Assembly (NCBI GenBank): GCA_905200905.1
Contig: CAJKMA010000023.1
Span: 1 to 37,797, forward strand
Direction of reading: 5' to 3'
Origin: an uncultured Bacillota bacterium
Lineage (GTDB): Bacteria; Bacillota; Clostridia; Lachnospirales; Lachnospiraceae
DNA: 37,797 nucleotides
The notes beneath the pieces are model-generated. The model searched no databases and was not told the DNA's origin. It saw only the letters and a program-made list of their open reading frames with translations. The translations under genes were made by a program, and so were the position numbers. This document shows positions 14,538 to 22,741 of the stretch, piece after piece. Position 1 is the stretch's first letter. Each line of letters begins with the position of its first letter.

Positions 14538-14889
14538 TTTTTTTCTGTTCCTTTCTAATAATTTTCTGTGCCACTTGTCCAGTTACTGCCATAACAATTA
14601 CCGTAGTAAGGAGTGTAATCAGTACAATCGGAACCCATACAGGCTGCAAGGCGGGCCAGGATTCCAACAATCCCACACCTGCCGGAATAAACATAACCGG
14701 CATAATTTCTATTAAAAAATCTGCTGCTTCCTTTACTTGATGCACCTTTAGTATACCAGTAGTAAGCGCCACAAGCATAAGAACCAACCCATACACACTG
14801 GCAGGAATAGGCAGTGGAATCAGAATACGCAATAGTTCTCCCAACAAAGAAATAAATAAAATAATGGCAAATTGTCGCAAATATTTCAT
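14518..14889 (-). CDS. lrgA: LrgA/CidA family holin-like membrane protein
   Basis: 123 residues with four membrane segments. It shows the family pattern FISLLGELLRILIPLPIPAS (N-terminal helix and loop), VYGLVLMLVAL and IMPVMFIPAGVGLLE. It acts with LrgB in the membrane. The frame opens at 14907, but AGAGGG is spaced for the ATG at 14889 (MKYLRQFAI), and no site precedes the earlier ATG. It is the first gene of the lrgAB pair, divergent from pepT. Confidence 0.92.
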   Translation of the reverse strand: MKYLRQFAIILFISLLGELLRILIPLPIPASVYGLVLMLVALTTGILKVHQVKEAADFLIEIMPVMFIPAGVGLLESWPALQPVWVPIVLITLLTTVIVMAVTGQVAQKIIRKEQKKNGKVSH

Positions 14890-14977
14890 ACATAGCCCTC
14901 TTTTCATCTGAATCTCATATCACCCATTCATTATAGGCATCCTGAAAAATGAAGTCAACTTTTTCTGGCTGTAAATA

Positions 14978-15021
14978 TGGACAAAATATTTCTGCTGTGG
15001 TAGCATAATTTTAGAATTATG
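14978..15021 (+). promoter_or_regulatory. pepT promoter with overlapping palindromic operator candidate
   Basis: TGGACA (14978-14983), a 17-base spacer and TAGCAT (15001-15006) form a plausible promoter 48 bases upstream of pepT. Overlapping the -10 and start site is CATAATT-TTAG-AATTATG (15004-15021), a perfect inverted repeat with 7-bp arms, well placed for a repressor. The regulator is unknown. The divergent lrgA start is 89 bases away and may share the site. Confidence 0.4.
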
Positions 15022-15053
15022 ACAAAAAACTATATCAAAAGGAGTAAAAACTC

Positions 15054-16280
15054 ATGAAAGTACAAGAACGTTTTTTAAGATACATTTCTGTTGATACAAC
15101 CTCAGACCCTTCTTCTACTACCTTTCCAAGTACCAAAAGTCAGTTGAATTTTGCTGATTCTCTGGTAAGAGAAATGAAAGAAATGGGGCTTAAGGATGTA
15201 AGTTGTGATGAAAACGGCTATGTTTTCGGCACAATTCCTGCTACTATAGAAAACTACCAGGGACCTGTACTGGGATTTATTGCTCATATGGACACAGCAC
15301 CAGCCTCTTCTGGCGCAAACATCTGCCCTCGCATCATTGAAAACTATGATGGAAAAGAGATTGTCCTAAATCAGGAAAAGAACATTCTTATGAGCCCTTC
15401 AGAATTTGAAAACCTGCAAAAATACCAGGGGCAGGATTTAATTGTCACAGACGGAACCACCTTATTAGGCGGTGATGACAAAGCCGGTCTTGCAGAAATT
15501 CTCACAGCAGCAGAATATTTCCTCACCCATCCTGAAATCCCTCACGGTACCATCCGAATTGGATTTACACCAGATGAAGAAATCGGTCAGGGCGCAGATC
15601 GTTTTGATGTAAAATGTTTTGGGGCTGATTTTGCCTACACCATGGATGGTGGAGAGTGCGGAGAATTGGAATATGAAAACTTTAATGCTGCTTCAGCCAT
15701 GGTAGAGATTACAGGCCTGAGTATTCACCCAGGCTCTGCCAAAAACAAAATGAGAAATGCCCTCAGCATTGCAATGGAATTTGAAAATCTTATGCCGGCA
15801 GCTCAAAAACCGGAACACACAGAAGGCAGAGAAGGTTTCATTCACCTGGACGCCATGAGCGGTTCCGTAGAACACGCCACCATGGAATATATTATCCGTG
15901 ACCATGATAAAACTCTGTTCCAGAAGAAAAAAGAAGTTATGCAGCAGGCAGCTGCCTATATGAATAAAAAATATGGGGAAAGTACCTTAGATTTACAAAT
16001 TGAGGATTCCTACTTTAACATGAAAGAAAAAATCGAACCCCATATGCACCTGATTGATAGTGTTCTGTCTGTTTATGAAAAACTGGACATTCAACCTAAA
16101 ATAGTTCCCATCCGTGGTGGCACAGATGGAGCTAGACTCTCTTACATGGGTCTTCCCTGTCCAAATCTTGGAACCGGAGACCACAACTGTCATGGACATT
16201 TTGAATTTGTATGCATCCAGTCCATGGAAAAATGCGTACAAGTAATTATAGAACTCTGTAAACTGTATGCTGAATTTTAA
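15054..16280 (+). CDS. pepT: Peptidase T (aminotripeptidase)
   Basis: 408 residues, standard PepT length. A cytoplasmic di-zinc M20B peptidase that removes the N-terminal residue from tripeptides. Metal and catalytic residues are visible: His78 and Asp80 in AHMDTAP, Asp141 in LGGDDKAGL, Glu175-Glu176 in FTPDEEIGQGA, Asp198 in TMDGGE, and the final His within GTGDHNCHGHFEF. IRGGTDGARLSYMGLPCPN is also characteristic. AAAGGAG lies just before the ATG. It is monocistronic: its own promoter upstream and a strong terminator 20 bases after the stop. Confidence 0.97.
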   Translation: MKVQERFLRYISVDTTSDPSSTTFPSTKSQLNFADSLVREMKEMGLKDVSCDENGYVFGTIPATIENYQGPVLGFIAHMDTAPASSGANICPRIIENYDGKEIVLNQEKNILMSPSEFENLQKYQGQDLIVTDGTTLLGGDDKAGLAEILTAAEYFLTHPEIPHGTIRIGFTPDEEIGQGADRFDVKCFGADFAYTMDGGECGELEYENFNAASAMVEITGLSIHPGSAKNKMRNALSIAMEFENLMPAAQKPEHTEGREGFIHLDAMSGSVEHATMEYIIRDHDKTLFQKKKEVMQQAAAYMNKKYGESTLDLQIEDSYFNMKEKIEPHMHLIDSVLSVYEKLDIQPKIVPIRGGTDGARLSYMGLPCPNLGTGDHNCHGHFEFVCIQSMEKCVQVIIELCKLYAEF

Positions 16281-16300
16281 AAACAAATAAACTTCCAGAC

Positions 16301-16343
16301 ATCAAAAGAGCTTTGCAGCATTTCACCGCAAAGCTCTTTTGAT
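16301..16343. terminator. Bidirectional terminator between pepT and the ABC exporter operon
   Basis: A perfect 16-bp inverted repeat, ATCAAAAGAGCTTTGC (16301-16316) and its complement (16328-16343), surrounds an 11-base loop. It sits between convergent genes ending at 16280 and 16348. The arms carry A runs and T runs on both sides, so it can act in both directions. Confidence 0.85.
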
Positions 16344-16347
16344 ATCT

Positions 16348-18252
16348 TTACCCAGCTACCTGATTTCCAGTATAAAGCTGGTAATATTTTCCTTTTTCTG
16401 CCATTAATTCTTCATGAGAACCTCTCTCAATAATCCGTCCCTGCTCCAGTACCATAATACAATCACTATTTCGTACTGTGGAAAGTCTATGGGCAATGAC
16501 AAAGGTGGTTCTTCCTTCCATAAGCCTATCCATACCTTCCTGAACCAATTTTTCAGTTCTGGTATCAATGGAACTGGTGGCTTCATCCAGAATCAATACC
16601 GGTGGGTCTGCCACTGCTGCCCTGGCAATTGCCAGAAGCTGTCTCTGACCCTGACTTAAATTAGAGCCGTTTCCTTTTAACATAGTGTTATAACCATCTG
16701 GGAGTCTTCGGATAAATCCGTCTGCATTGGCCAGTTTTGCTGCTGCTATCACTTCCTCATCCGTGGCATCCTGCTTTCCATAACGGATATTATCCATAAC
16801 GGTTGCTGTAAACAAGTTGGTTTCCTGAAGAACAATTCCCATAGATTTTCTCAGATCACCTTTTTTAATCTTATTCACATTGATGCCATCATACCGGATT
16901 TTCCCATCTTGAATGTCATAGAAACGGTTCAGCAGATTGGTAATGGTAGTTTTCCCTGCCCCTGTAGAACCAACAAAAGCAATTTTTTGTCCTGGTGTAG
17001 CGTACATTTTAATATCATGAAGTACAATTTTGTCATCATTATAACCAAAATCCACACCGTCCAGAACCATATCCCCTTTTAGCTCCACATAGGTAGTACT
17101 GTTATCTGCCTTGTGATAATGTTTCCATGCCCAGCGCCCTGTACGTTCCTTACTCTCTGTAAGCTGTCCGTTTTCCTCTTTTGCATTGACTAACTCCACA
17201 TATCCCTGGTCTGCCTCAGAAGGCTCATCCATTAAATCAAAGATTCTCTTAGCACCTGCCAAAGCCATAACAATACTGTTTAACTGCTGGCTAATCTGAT
17301 TAATAGGCATGGTAATGCTCTTGTTAAAAGTAAGAAAACTTGCCAGTCCGCCCAAAGTAAATCCCCACACATGGTTAATTGCCAGGATTCCACCTACAAT
17401 GGCGCAGACCACATAATTCATATTTCCCAGCTGAGCGTTTACCGGCCCTAGATAATTTGCAAATTTATTGGCATTATTCGCACTCTCAAATAACTCATTA
17501 TTAATTTCATCAAACTTCTCTTTTGCCTCTTCCTCATGACAGAATACTTTTACCACTTTCTGTCCTTCCATCATTTCCTCAATATAACCATTGACTTTAC
17601 CAATATTAATCTGCTGGTCCATGAAAAATTTTCCAGAAAGAGAAGCAATCTTTTTGGTAGCTGTCACCATAATGACCAGCATCGCCACAGTAACCAAGGT
17701 AAGGGGCACATTGAGAATCAACATACTAATAAATACACTGACAATGGTAATGAGACTGGAAAGCATCTGTGGTATACTCTGACTCACCATCTGACGCAGG
17801 GTATCAATATCATTGGTATATACAGACATAATATCCCCATGTGGATGAGTATCAAAATATTTAATAGGCAGACTTTCCATTTTTGCAAACATATCGTTTC
17901 GCAAATCCCTTAGAGTTCCCTGAGTAACATAAATCATAAGCCGATTATAAAGATAGGCAAAAAACACACCAATCATATAAAAAGCTGCTACTCTTAAAAT
18001 TGCCATGCCAAAAGGCCCAAAATCTGGAGTGTCTGCCTGAGCAAGGGGAACAATGTAGTCATCAATCATAGTTTTCATAAACATGGTTCCCTGAACATTG
18101 GCAAGAACGCTGGCAAAAATTCCAATCACTACTACGATCAGGTGAAACTTATATTTCTTTCCCACATAGGCCATAACTCTTCCAAGAAGTTTCCCTGGGT
18201 TTTCCACTTTATGTTCTGGCATATGCTGTTTTCTTTTTTTCATTCCTGCCAT
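16348..18252 (-). CDS. ABC exporter half-transporter, catalytically complete subunit
   Basis: 634 residues. Six membrane segments (about 35-330) fused to an ATPase domain, the layout of multidrug/lipid exporters (LmrD, YheH, TM288-like). The nucleotide site is canonical: Walker A GSTGAGKTT, Q-loop VLQETNLF, signature LSQGQRQ, Walker B VLILDEATSSID with catalytic Glu, and H-loop IAHRLST. An insert of about 40 residues (EENGQLTESKERTGRW and the following WKHYHKADNS) between membrane and ATPase parts is larger than usual. It shares one base with the upstream subunit gene (TAATG). GGGAGG precedes the start. The substrate is unknown. Confidence 0.92.
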   Translation of the reverse strand: MAGMKKRKQHMPEHKVENPGKLLGRVMAYVGKKYKFHLIVVVIGIFASVLANVQGTMFMKTMIDDYIVPLAQADTPDFGPFGMAILRVAAFYMIGVFFAYLYNRLMIYVTQGTLRDLRNDMFAKMESLPIKYFDTHPHGDIMSVYTNDIDTLRQMVSQSIPQMLSSLITIVSVFISMLILNVPLTLVTVAMLVIMVTATKKIASLSGKFFMDQQINIGKVNGYIEEMMEGQKVVKVFCHEEEAKEKFDEINNELFESANNANKFANYLGPVNAQLGNMNYVVCAIVGGILAINHVWGFTLGGLASFLTFNKSITMPINQISQQLNSIVMALAGAKRIFDLMDEPSEADQGYVELVNAKEENGQLTESKERTGRWAWKHYHKADNSTTYVELKGDMVLDGVDFGYNDDKIVLHDIKMYATPGQKIAFVGSTGAGKTTITNLLNRFYDIQDGKIRYDGINVNKIKKGDLRKSMGIVLQETNLFTATVMDNIRYGKQDATDEEVIAAAKLANADGFIRRLPDGYNTMLKGNGSNLSQGQRQLLAIARAAVADPPVLILDEATSSIDTRTEKLVQEGMDRLMEGRTTFVIAHRLSTVRNSDCIMVLEQGRIIERGSHEELMAEKGKYYQLYTGNQVAG

Positions 18253-20012
18253 TAGTCCTCACCTCCCATGTTTGCAGTCTGGTCAAAGTCTCCGCCGCCC
18301 TGATTCTGGGATTCGTAAACTTCTCGATAAATAGCATTGTGTTCCAACAGCTCCTCATGCGTTCCAAAACCATGAATGCGTCCATTGTCCATAACCAAAA
18401 TCCTGTCTGCATCCTTTACGCTGGAAATTCTCTGGGCAATAATCAGCTTGGTGGTATTGGGAATTTCCTCTGCAAATGCCTTTCGTATTTTCGCATCTGT
18501 AGCAGTATCTACTGCACTGGTGGAATCATCTAAAATCAAAATCTTAGGTTTCTTCAAAAGAGCTCTGGCAATACAAAGCCTCTGCTTCTGTCCTCCAGAC
18601 ACATTACTTCCACCCTGTTCAATATAAGTCTCATACTTTTCTGGCATTCTCTCAATAAATTCGTCGGCACAGGCCAGATGACAGGCACGGATACACTCTT
18701 CCTCTGTGGCATTTTTATCTCCCCAACGCAGGTTATCCAAAATCGTCCCACTGAAAAGCACATTTTTCTGAAGCACCACAGATACCTGATTCCGAAGCAC
18801 CTCCATATCATAATCCCGTACATCAACACCGCCTACCTTCACCTGACCAGAGGTCACGTCATAAAGACGGCTGATAAGACTTACCAAACTGGATTTGGCA
18901 CTGCCTGTTCCCCCGATGATACCAATCGTCTCACCAGAGTGAATTTCCACATGAATATCCTTTAACACAGGCTCTCCACTGGACTTTTTGTATGCAAAAT
19001 CTACATGGTTAAATACAATGCTTCCATCCTTTACCTCCATAACAGGATTCTCTGGATTCTGTAAATCACTAGTCTCGTTCAGCACCTCTGTAACACGCTG
19101 AGCAGAGGCAAAACTCATGGTTACCATAACAAAAATCATAGATAGCATCATAAGACTCATCATAATGTTCATACAATATGTAAGCAAGCTCATAAGTTCT
19201 CCTGTAGTCAACTCATCCACCACAATCATTTTGGCACCCAGCCAGCTCAATCCCAAAATACAAGCATAAACCGTAAGCATCATAAGGGGCATATTGGCTA
19301 CAATAATATTTTCTGCTTTTACAAACATTTTATATACATTTTCTGCTGATTTGAAGAACTTCTGATTTTCGTAGTCCTCTCTTACATAGGCTTTTACCAC
19401 CCGAATACCTGTAATATTTTCCTGTACACTGGCATTCAAATCATCATACTTTTGAAATACTTGCTGGAAATATTTCACAGCACGACTCATAATCAGTATG
19501 AGACAACCGCCCAGAGCAATTACAGCAATTAAATAAATACTGGCGAGCTCTGCATGAATCGTAAATGCCATAACCATGGCACAAAGAAGGCTGGCAGGCG
19601 CTCTGGTAAACATACGCAGAAGCATCTGATAAGCATTCTGCAAATTCGTCACATCTGTTGTCAACCTGGTAATAAGCCCTGCTGTACTGTATTTATCAAT
19701 ATTAGAAAAAGAAAAGTCCTGAATATTGTCATACATAGCTTTTCTCAAATTTCTGGCAAATCCTGTGGATGCCCTGGAACCGTATTTTCCTCCCATGACA
19801 CCAGCCCACAGACCACAAAGAGCCAGCAAGCCCATCATGGCTCCCACCTTATAAATATGGTTAATATCCCCTGTTTCCACACCTTTATCAATAATAGATG
19901 CCATAAGCAGAGGAATCATTGTCTCAAACAAGACTTCTAAAATCATAAATACTGGTGTTAAAATAGAATCTTTTTTAAATTCCTTAACCTGAGCAGCTAA
20001 GGTCTTTAACAT
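18252..20012 (-). CDS. ABC exporter half-transporter, degenerate-site subunit
   Basis: 586 residues; six membrane segments followed by an ATPase domain. Its motifs mark it as the degenerate partner of a heterodimer: Walker B is ILILDDSTSAVD, with Asp in place of the catalytic Glu, and the H-loop His is replaced by Gln (IIAQRISSV). Walker A is GGTGSAKSS, with Ala for the usual last Gly. The signature VSGGQKQ is intact and completes the active site of the partner. This arrangement is known from TM287/288 and LmrCD. The frame opens at 20051, but AGGAGG fits the ATG at 20012 (MLKTLAAQVKEFKKD). It is the middle gene of a three-gene operon. Confidence 0.92.
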   Translation of the reverse strand: MLKTLAAQVKEFKKDSILTPVFMILEVLFETMIPLLMASIIDKGVETGDINHIYKVGAMMGLLALCGLWAGVMGGKYGSRASTGFARNLRKAMYDNIQDFSFSNIDKYSTAGLITRLTTDVTNLQNAYQMLLRMFTRAPASLLCAMVMAFTIHAELASIYLIAVIALGGCLILIMSRAVKYFQQVFQKYDDLNASVQENITGIRVVKAYVREDYENQKFFKSAENVYKMFVKAENIIVANMPLMMLTVYACILGLSWLGAKMIVVDELTTGELMSLLTYCMNIMMSLMMLSMIFVMVTMSFASAQRVTEVLNETSDLQNPENPVMEVKDGSIVFNHVDFAYKKSSGEPVLKDIHVEIHSGETIGIIGGTGSAKSSLVSLISRLYDVTSGQVKVGGVDVRDYDMEVLRNQVSVVLQKNVLFSGTILDNLRWGDKNATEEECIRACHLACADEFIERMPEKYETYIEQGGSNVSGGQKQRLCIARALLKKPKILILDDSTSAVDTATDAKIRKAFAEEIPNTTKLIIAQRISSVKDADRILVMDNGRIHGFGTHEELLEHNAIYREVYESQNQGGGDFDQTANMGGED

Positions 20013-20051
20013 AAACATCCCTCCTAATTTTTCTGTAAAACTCGCTTTCAC

Positions 20052-21041
20052 TTATTCTTCTCTGGGGTCACCAACCGCCTCTGCCCCCAGATACTCTTCC
20101 AGGGTAATTCCCTGCTCCGTAATTTCTTTTGCCGCTTCTTTTCCCACATACCGGTAATGCCAGGGTTCAAAAATAACCCCTGTAATTTCTGTGCTTCCAA
20201 CTGGGTAGCGGAGAATAAAACCATATTTCCAGCAATTTTCCATAAGCCACTGCTGATCCTCTGTTTTCATCTGTCCCTCATCCAACTTGGTATAAGTAGA
20301 TGCCGTAATATCCACAGCAAGTCCAAGTTGATGCTCACTGGTTCCAGGCCTTGCCACCACTGTGGCGGCCTCAGTTTCTGCCGCTTCCCCTGTAAGCCCT
20401 TTTTCCTGCTTTACTCTAGCAATCTTATTCTGAAACAGCACAGTCTGGGTATCCCAGTCACGATAAGCAGAACATACCATCGGAGTCCTTCCATCACTGT
20501 AGGCATCAGAAAGCATTTCTTCTAAATCATCAATAATTCTCTCATCTACCATATAAACACCGCCCTGAACAGGTGCAGTCGTAATCTCCGGCAGATTATC
20601 TTCATCCAAAGGGTTTTTCCCATTCACCAGCTTTAAATACCACTGATTTTTTTCACTGTCCTTCGCTGTTTGTATCCTTTCTTCCGCTGGTGTATCCTTT
20701 TCTTTCTCTTTTTTCTTGGCTTCTTGTTCCGCATAAGCCTGCTTTGCCTTTTGCTCTGCTGCTCTGTTCTGCTTTATTTTTCCAACTCCTACCCCTATAG
20801 CACCAATCACACATAAAGTTCCTACAACCACCAGGGCAATCCTTCGGTTTCTTTGCTGTATCCTTCTTTTATTTCTTCTCTGACGCGCACGGATTCTGGC
20901 TCTTTTTCTAGCCTCTTCCTCTTGTGATAGTTCTTCTTGTTCTCTTGGAGGCCTCTTTTTTTTATGCGACACATCCAGCAGGACAAGCTCCATGTCTGTC
21001 CGCTTTTGTTCCTGTTCCTTATCTCTATAATCTTCTGCCAT
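20052..21041 (-). CDS. Membrane-anchored D-Ala-D-Ala carboxypeptidase, VanY type (M15B)
   Basis: 329 residues. The cytoplasmic N-terminus is very basic (Arg/Lys-rich, about 28-67), followed by one membrane helix (about 68-87), a Lys/Glu-rich stalk (about 95-130) and an M15B peptidase domain. Zinc ligands are His237 and Asp244 in SEHQLGLAVD and His295 in EPWHYRYVG, with Glu292 as catalytic base. SAYRDWDTQT is the family substrate-binding motif. It trims the terminal D-Ala from peptidoglycan stem peptides outside the membrane. AGGAGA precedes the ATG. It leads the operon with the heterodimeric exporter, suggesting an envelope-stress or cell-wall role. There is no vanRS or vanHAX, so glycopeptide resistance is not implied. 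Confidence 0.9.
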   Translation of the reverse strand: MAEDYRDKEQEQKRTDMELVLLDVSHKKKRPPREQEELSQEEEARKRARIRARQRRNKRRIQQRNRRIALVVVGTLCVIGAIGVGVGKIKQNRAAEQKAKQAYAEQEAKKKEKEKDTPAEERIQTAKDSEKNQWYLKLVNGKNPLDEDNLPEITTAPVQGGVYMVDERIIDDLEEMLSDAYSDGRTPMVCSAYRDWDTQTVLFQNKIARVKQEKGLTGEAAETEAATVVARPGTSEHQLGLAVDITASTYTKLDEGQMKTEDQQWLMENCWKYGFILRYPVGSTEITGVIFEPWHYRYVGKEAAKEITEQGITLEEYLGAEAVGDPREE

Positions 21042-21091
21042 AATGCTGTATCTCTCCTATAAATGAACGAAATCCACTGTTATCCCAGAAT

Positions 21092-21100
21092 ATTATAGCA
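21092..21100 (-). promoter_or_regulatory. Extended -10 promoter of the VanY-ABC exporter operon
   Basis: Minus-strand TGCTATAAT is an extended -10 with perfect TATAAT, 50 bases before the carboxypeptidase ATG. The -35 region (GGGAAA at 17 bases) is poor. The rest of the gap up to 21252 is AT-rich and shows no convincing terminator for malQ. Confidence 0.5.
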
Positions 21101-21252
21101 CTATTTTTTCTTGGTTTCCCTACATTATTACACTATTTTTTAATTTCGTGCAAATGCCCAAAGAAAAATAAAAGATTATTCCATAAAATGTATATCAGAA
21201 AAAAATTCCTGGCTACTGTTTCATGCAATAATCTCTTATTAAACAAAAGTAT

Positions 21253-22719
21253 TTATCTGTTGGATATCATATTTTTGTATTTTTTTAATTCTTTCTCTAT
21301 CTTCTGAAATTCTGTCATACGCCATTCCCAGTTAGGGCTTCCCACAGTTCCCGGTGTATTCATATGCCCCTCTTCTCCTAATCCCAGGATATCCTGTGCA
21401 GGAACCACTGCATATTCTGCATTACTTTTTAAGACGTAGGCAAGAAGCTTGTCTTTTACACTGCCCTGGCAAAAGCCTTGTTTTTTCAAAAATCTGCGGA
21501 TTTTCCTCTGGGCTGCTTTAGATTGTTTTCCATACCATTCCATTAATGTATCATTATCATGGGTTCCTGTATAAAGAATGGTATTTTCTCCATTTAAAGC
21601 ATTATCGTAAGCATATTTCCCATTGGTTTCAATGGAAAAGACCAGAATTTTCATTCCTTTCAGGTGATAATGCTCCTTTAATGTGAGAACTTCTGGGCGC
21701 AAATCTCCCAAATCTTCTGCTACCAGATGAACACCTGGTATTTTTTCCTGCAAAGTGTCCAATACCTCATAACCTGGTGCTTCTATCCATTCACCCTCTA
21801 TAGCAGTGGGACAACTTGCTGGAATCTTCCAGTAGGTATCGAATGCCCGGAAATGGTCAATCCGAACCAAATCAAACAATTTGCTGCTATAACCAATCCT
21901 ATCTACCCAGAACTGATATCCATGAGCTTTCATGTATTCCCAGTCATAAATAGGATTTCCCCAGCGCTGACCTGTTTCGCTGAAATAATCTGGCGGAACC
22001 CCTGCAATGAAAATCGGGTGTCCCTCTGTGTCCAGCAGGAAGTTATCTTTTCCTGCCCATACATCTACAGAATCCACCCCTACATAGAAAGGTACATCCC
22101 CCATAATCTCAATTCCTTTTTCATTTGCCAGGGTTTTTACCTGCATCCACTGGGTATAGAACACATACTGTAGAAACATCTGATAGCTTGCTTCCGCTTC
22201 TACTTCCTGGGAAAGTGATGTTCTATTTTCCGGCCAGGATTTTGCCTCTTGACTCCATTCATTCCAGCATTTTCCTTCATTAGCATCTTTTAAGGCACGA
22301 AACACGCTGTATTCAGATACCCATTTCTGGGAAACGAATTTCTGATAGCTTTCTTTTTCCTGTCCATTCTTTTCCGAAAATACACGGTAAGCCTTTCTCA
22401 AATACGGTGTCTTAAATCCTCTCACAGCTTCATAATCCACACTTTTTGCCCTGCTGCGAAAAGCCGGAATCTCTTCTTCTAAAAATCCTTCCTCTTTTAA
22501 CAGTTCTAAACTGATATATAACTCATCACCTGCACAGGAAGAATAAGGCTGATAGGGCGAATTTCCGTATCCAAGAGGATTTAGAGGCAGAATCTGCCAA
22601 ATTTTTACTCCGTTTTCTTCCATCACCTGAATCCAGTGCCAGGCTGCAGGCCCTAACTCTCCCACACCTGTGGAAGAAGGAAGAGCTGATACCGGCATTA
22701 AAATTCCTGTTTTTCTCAT
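21253..22719 (-). CDS. malQ: 4-alpha-glucanotransferase (amylomaltase), GH77
   Basis: 488 residues. It transfers maltosyl and longer glucan units between maltodextrins, making chains long enough for phosphorylase and releasing glucose. GH77 motifs are LPLNPLGYGNSPYQPYSS near the N-terminus, nucleophile Asp288 in VRIDHFRAF, acid/base Glu335 in VAEDLGDL, and THDND (His387) near the end. No signal peptide, so cytoplasmic. The frame opens 31 codons earlier, but GGAGG and the family start MRKTGILMPVSALPS place the ATG at 22719. It is the last gene of the debranching-phosphorylase-malQ operon, 22 bases after glgP. Confidence 0.95.
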   Translation of the reverse strand: MRKTGILMPVSALPSSTGVGELGPAAWHWIQVMEENGVKIWQILPLNPLGYGNSPYQPYSSCAGDELYISLELLKEEGFLEEEIPAFRSRAKSVDYEAVRGFKTPYLRKAYRVFSEKNGQEKESYQKFVSQKWVSEYSVFRALKDANEGKCWNEWSQEAKSWPENRTSLSQEVEAEASYQMFLQYVFYTQWMQVKTLANEKGIEIMGDVPFYVGVDSVDVWAGKDNFLLDTEGHPIFIAGVPPDYFSETGQRWGNPIYDWEYMKAHGYQFWVDRIGYSSKLFDLVRIDHFRAFDTYWKIPASCPTAIEGEWIEAPGYEVLDTLQEKIPGVHLVAEDLGDLRPEVLTLKEHYHLKGMKILVFSIETNGKYAYDNALNGENTILYTGTHDNDTLMEWYGKQSKAAQRKIRRFLKKQGFCQGSVKDKLLAYVLKSNAEYAVVPAQDILGLGEEGHMNTPGTVGSPNWEWRMTEFQKIEKELKKYKNMISNR

Positions 22720-22741
22720 ATTGTTTATCCTCCGGTATCTT

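Noticed and set aside
20052..21041. A vancomycin-resistance gene
   Set aside because: The protein is VanY-like in its catalytic domain, but no vanRS, vanH, ligase or vanX genes are present. Such carboxypeptidases are common housekeeping wall enzymes in Clostridia.
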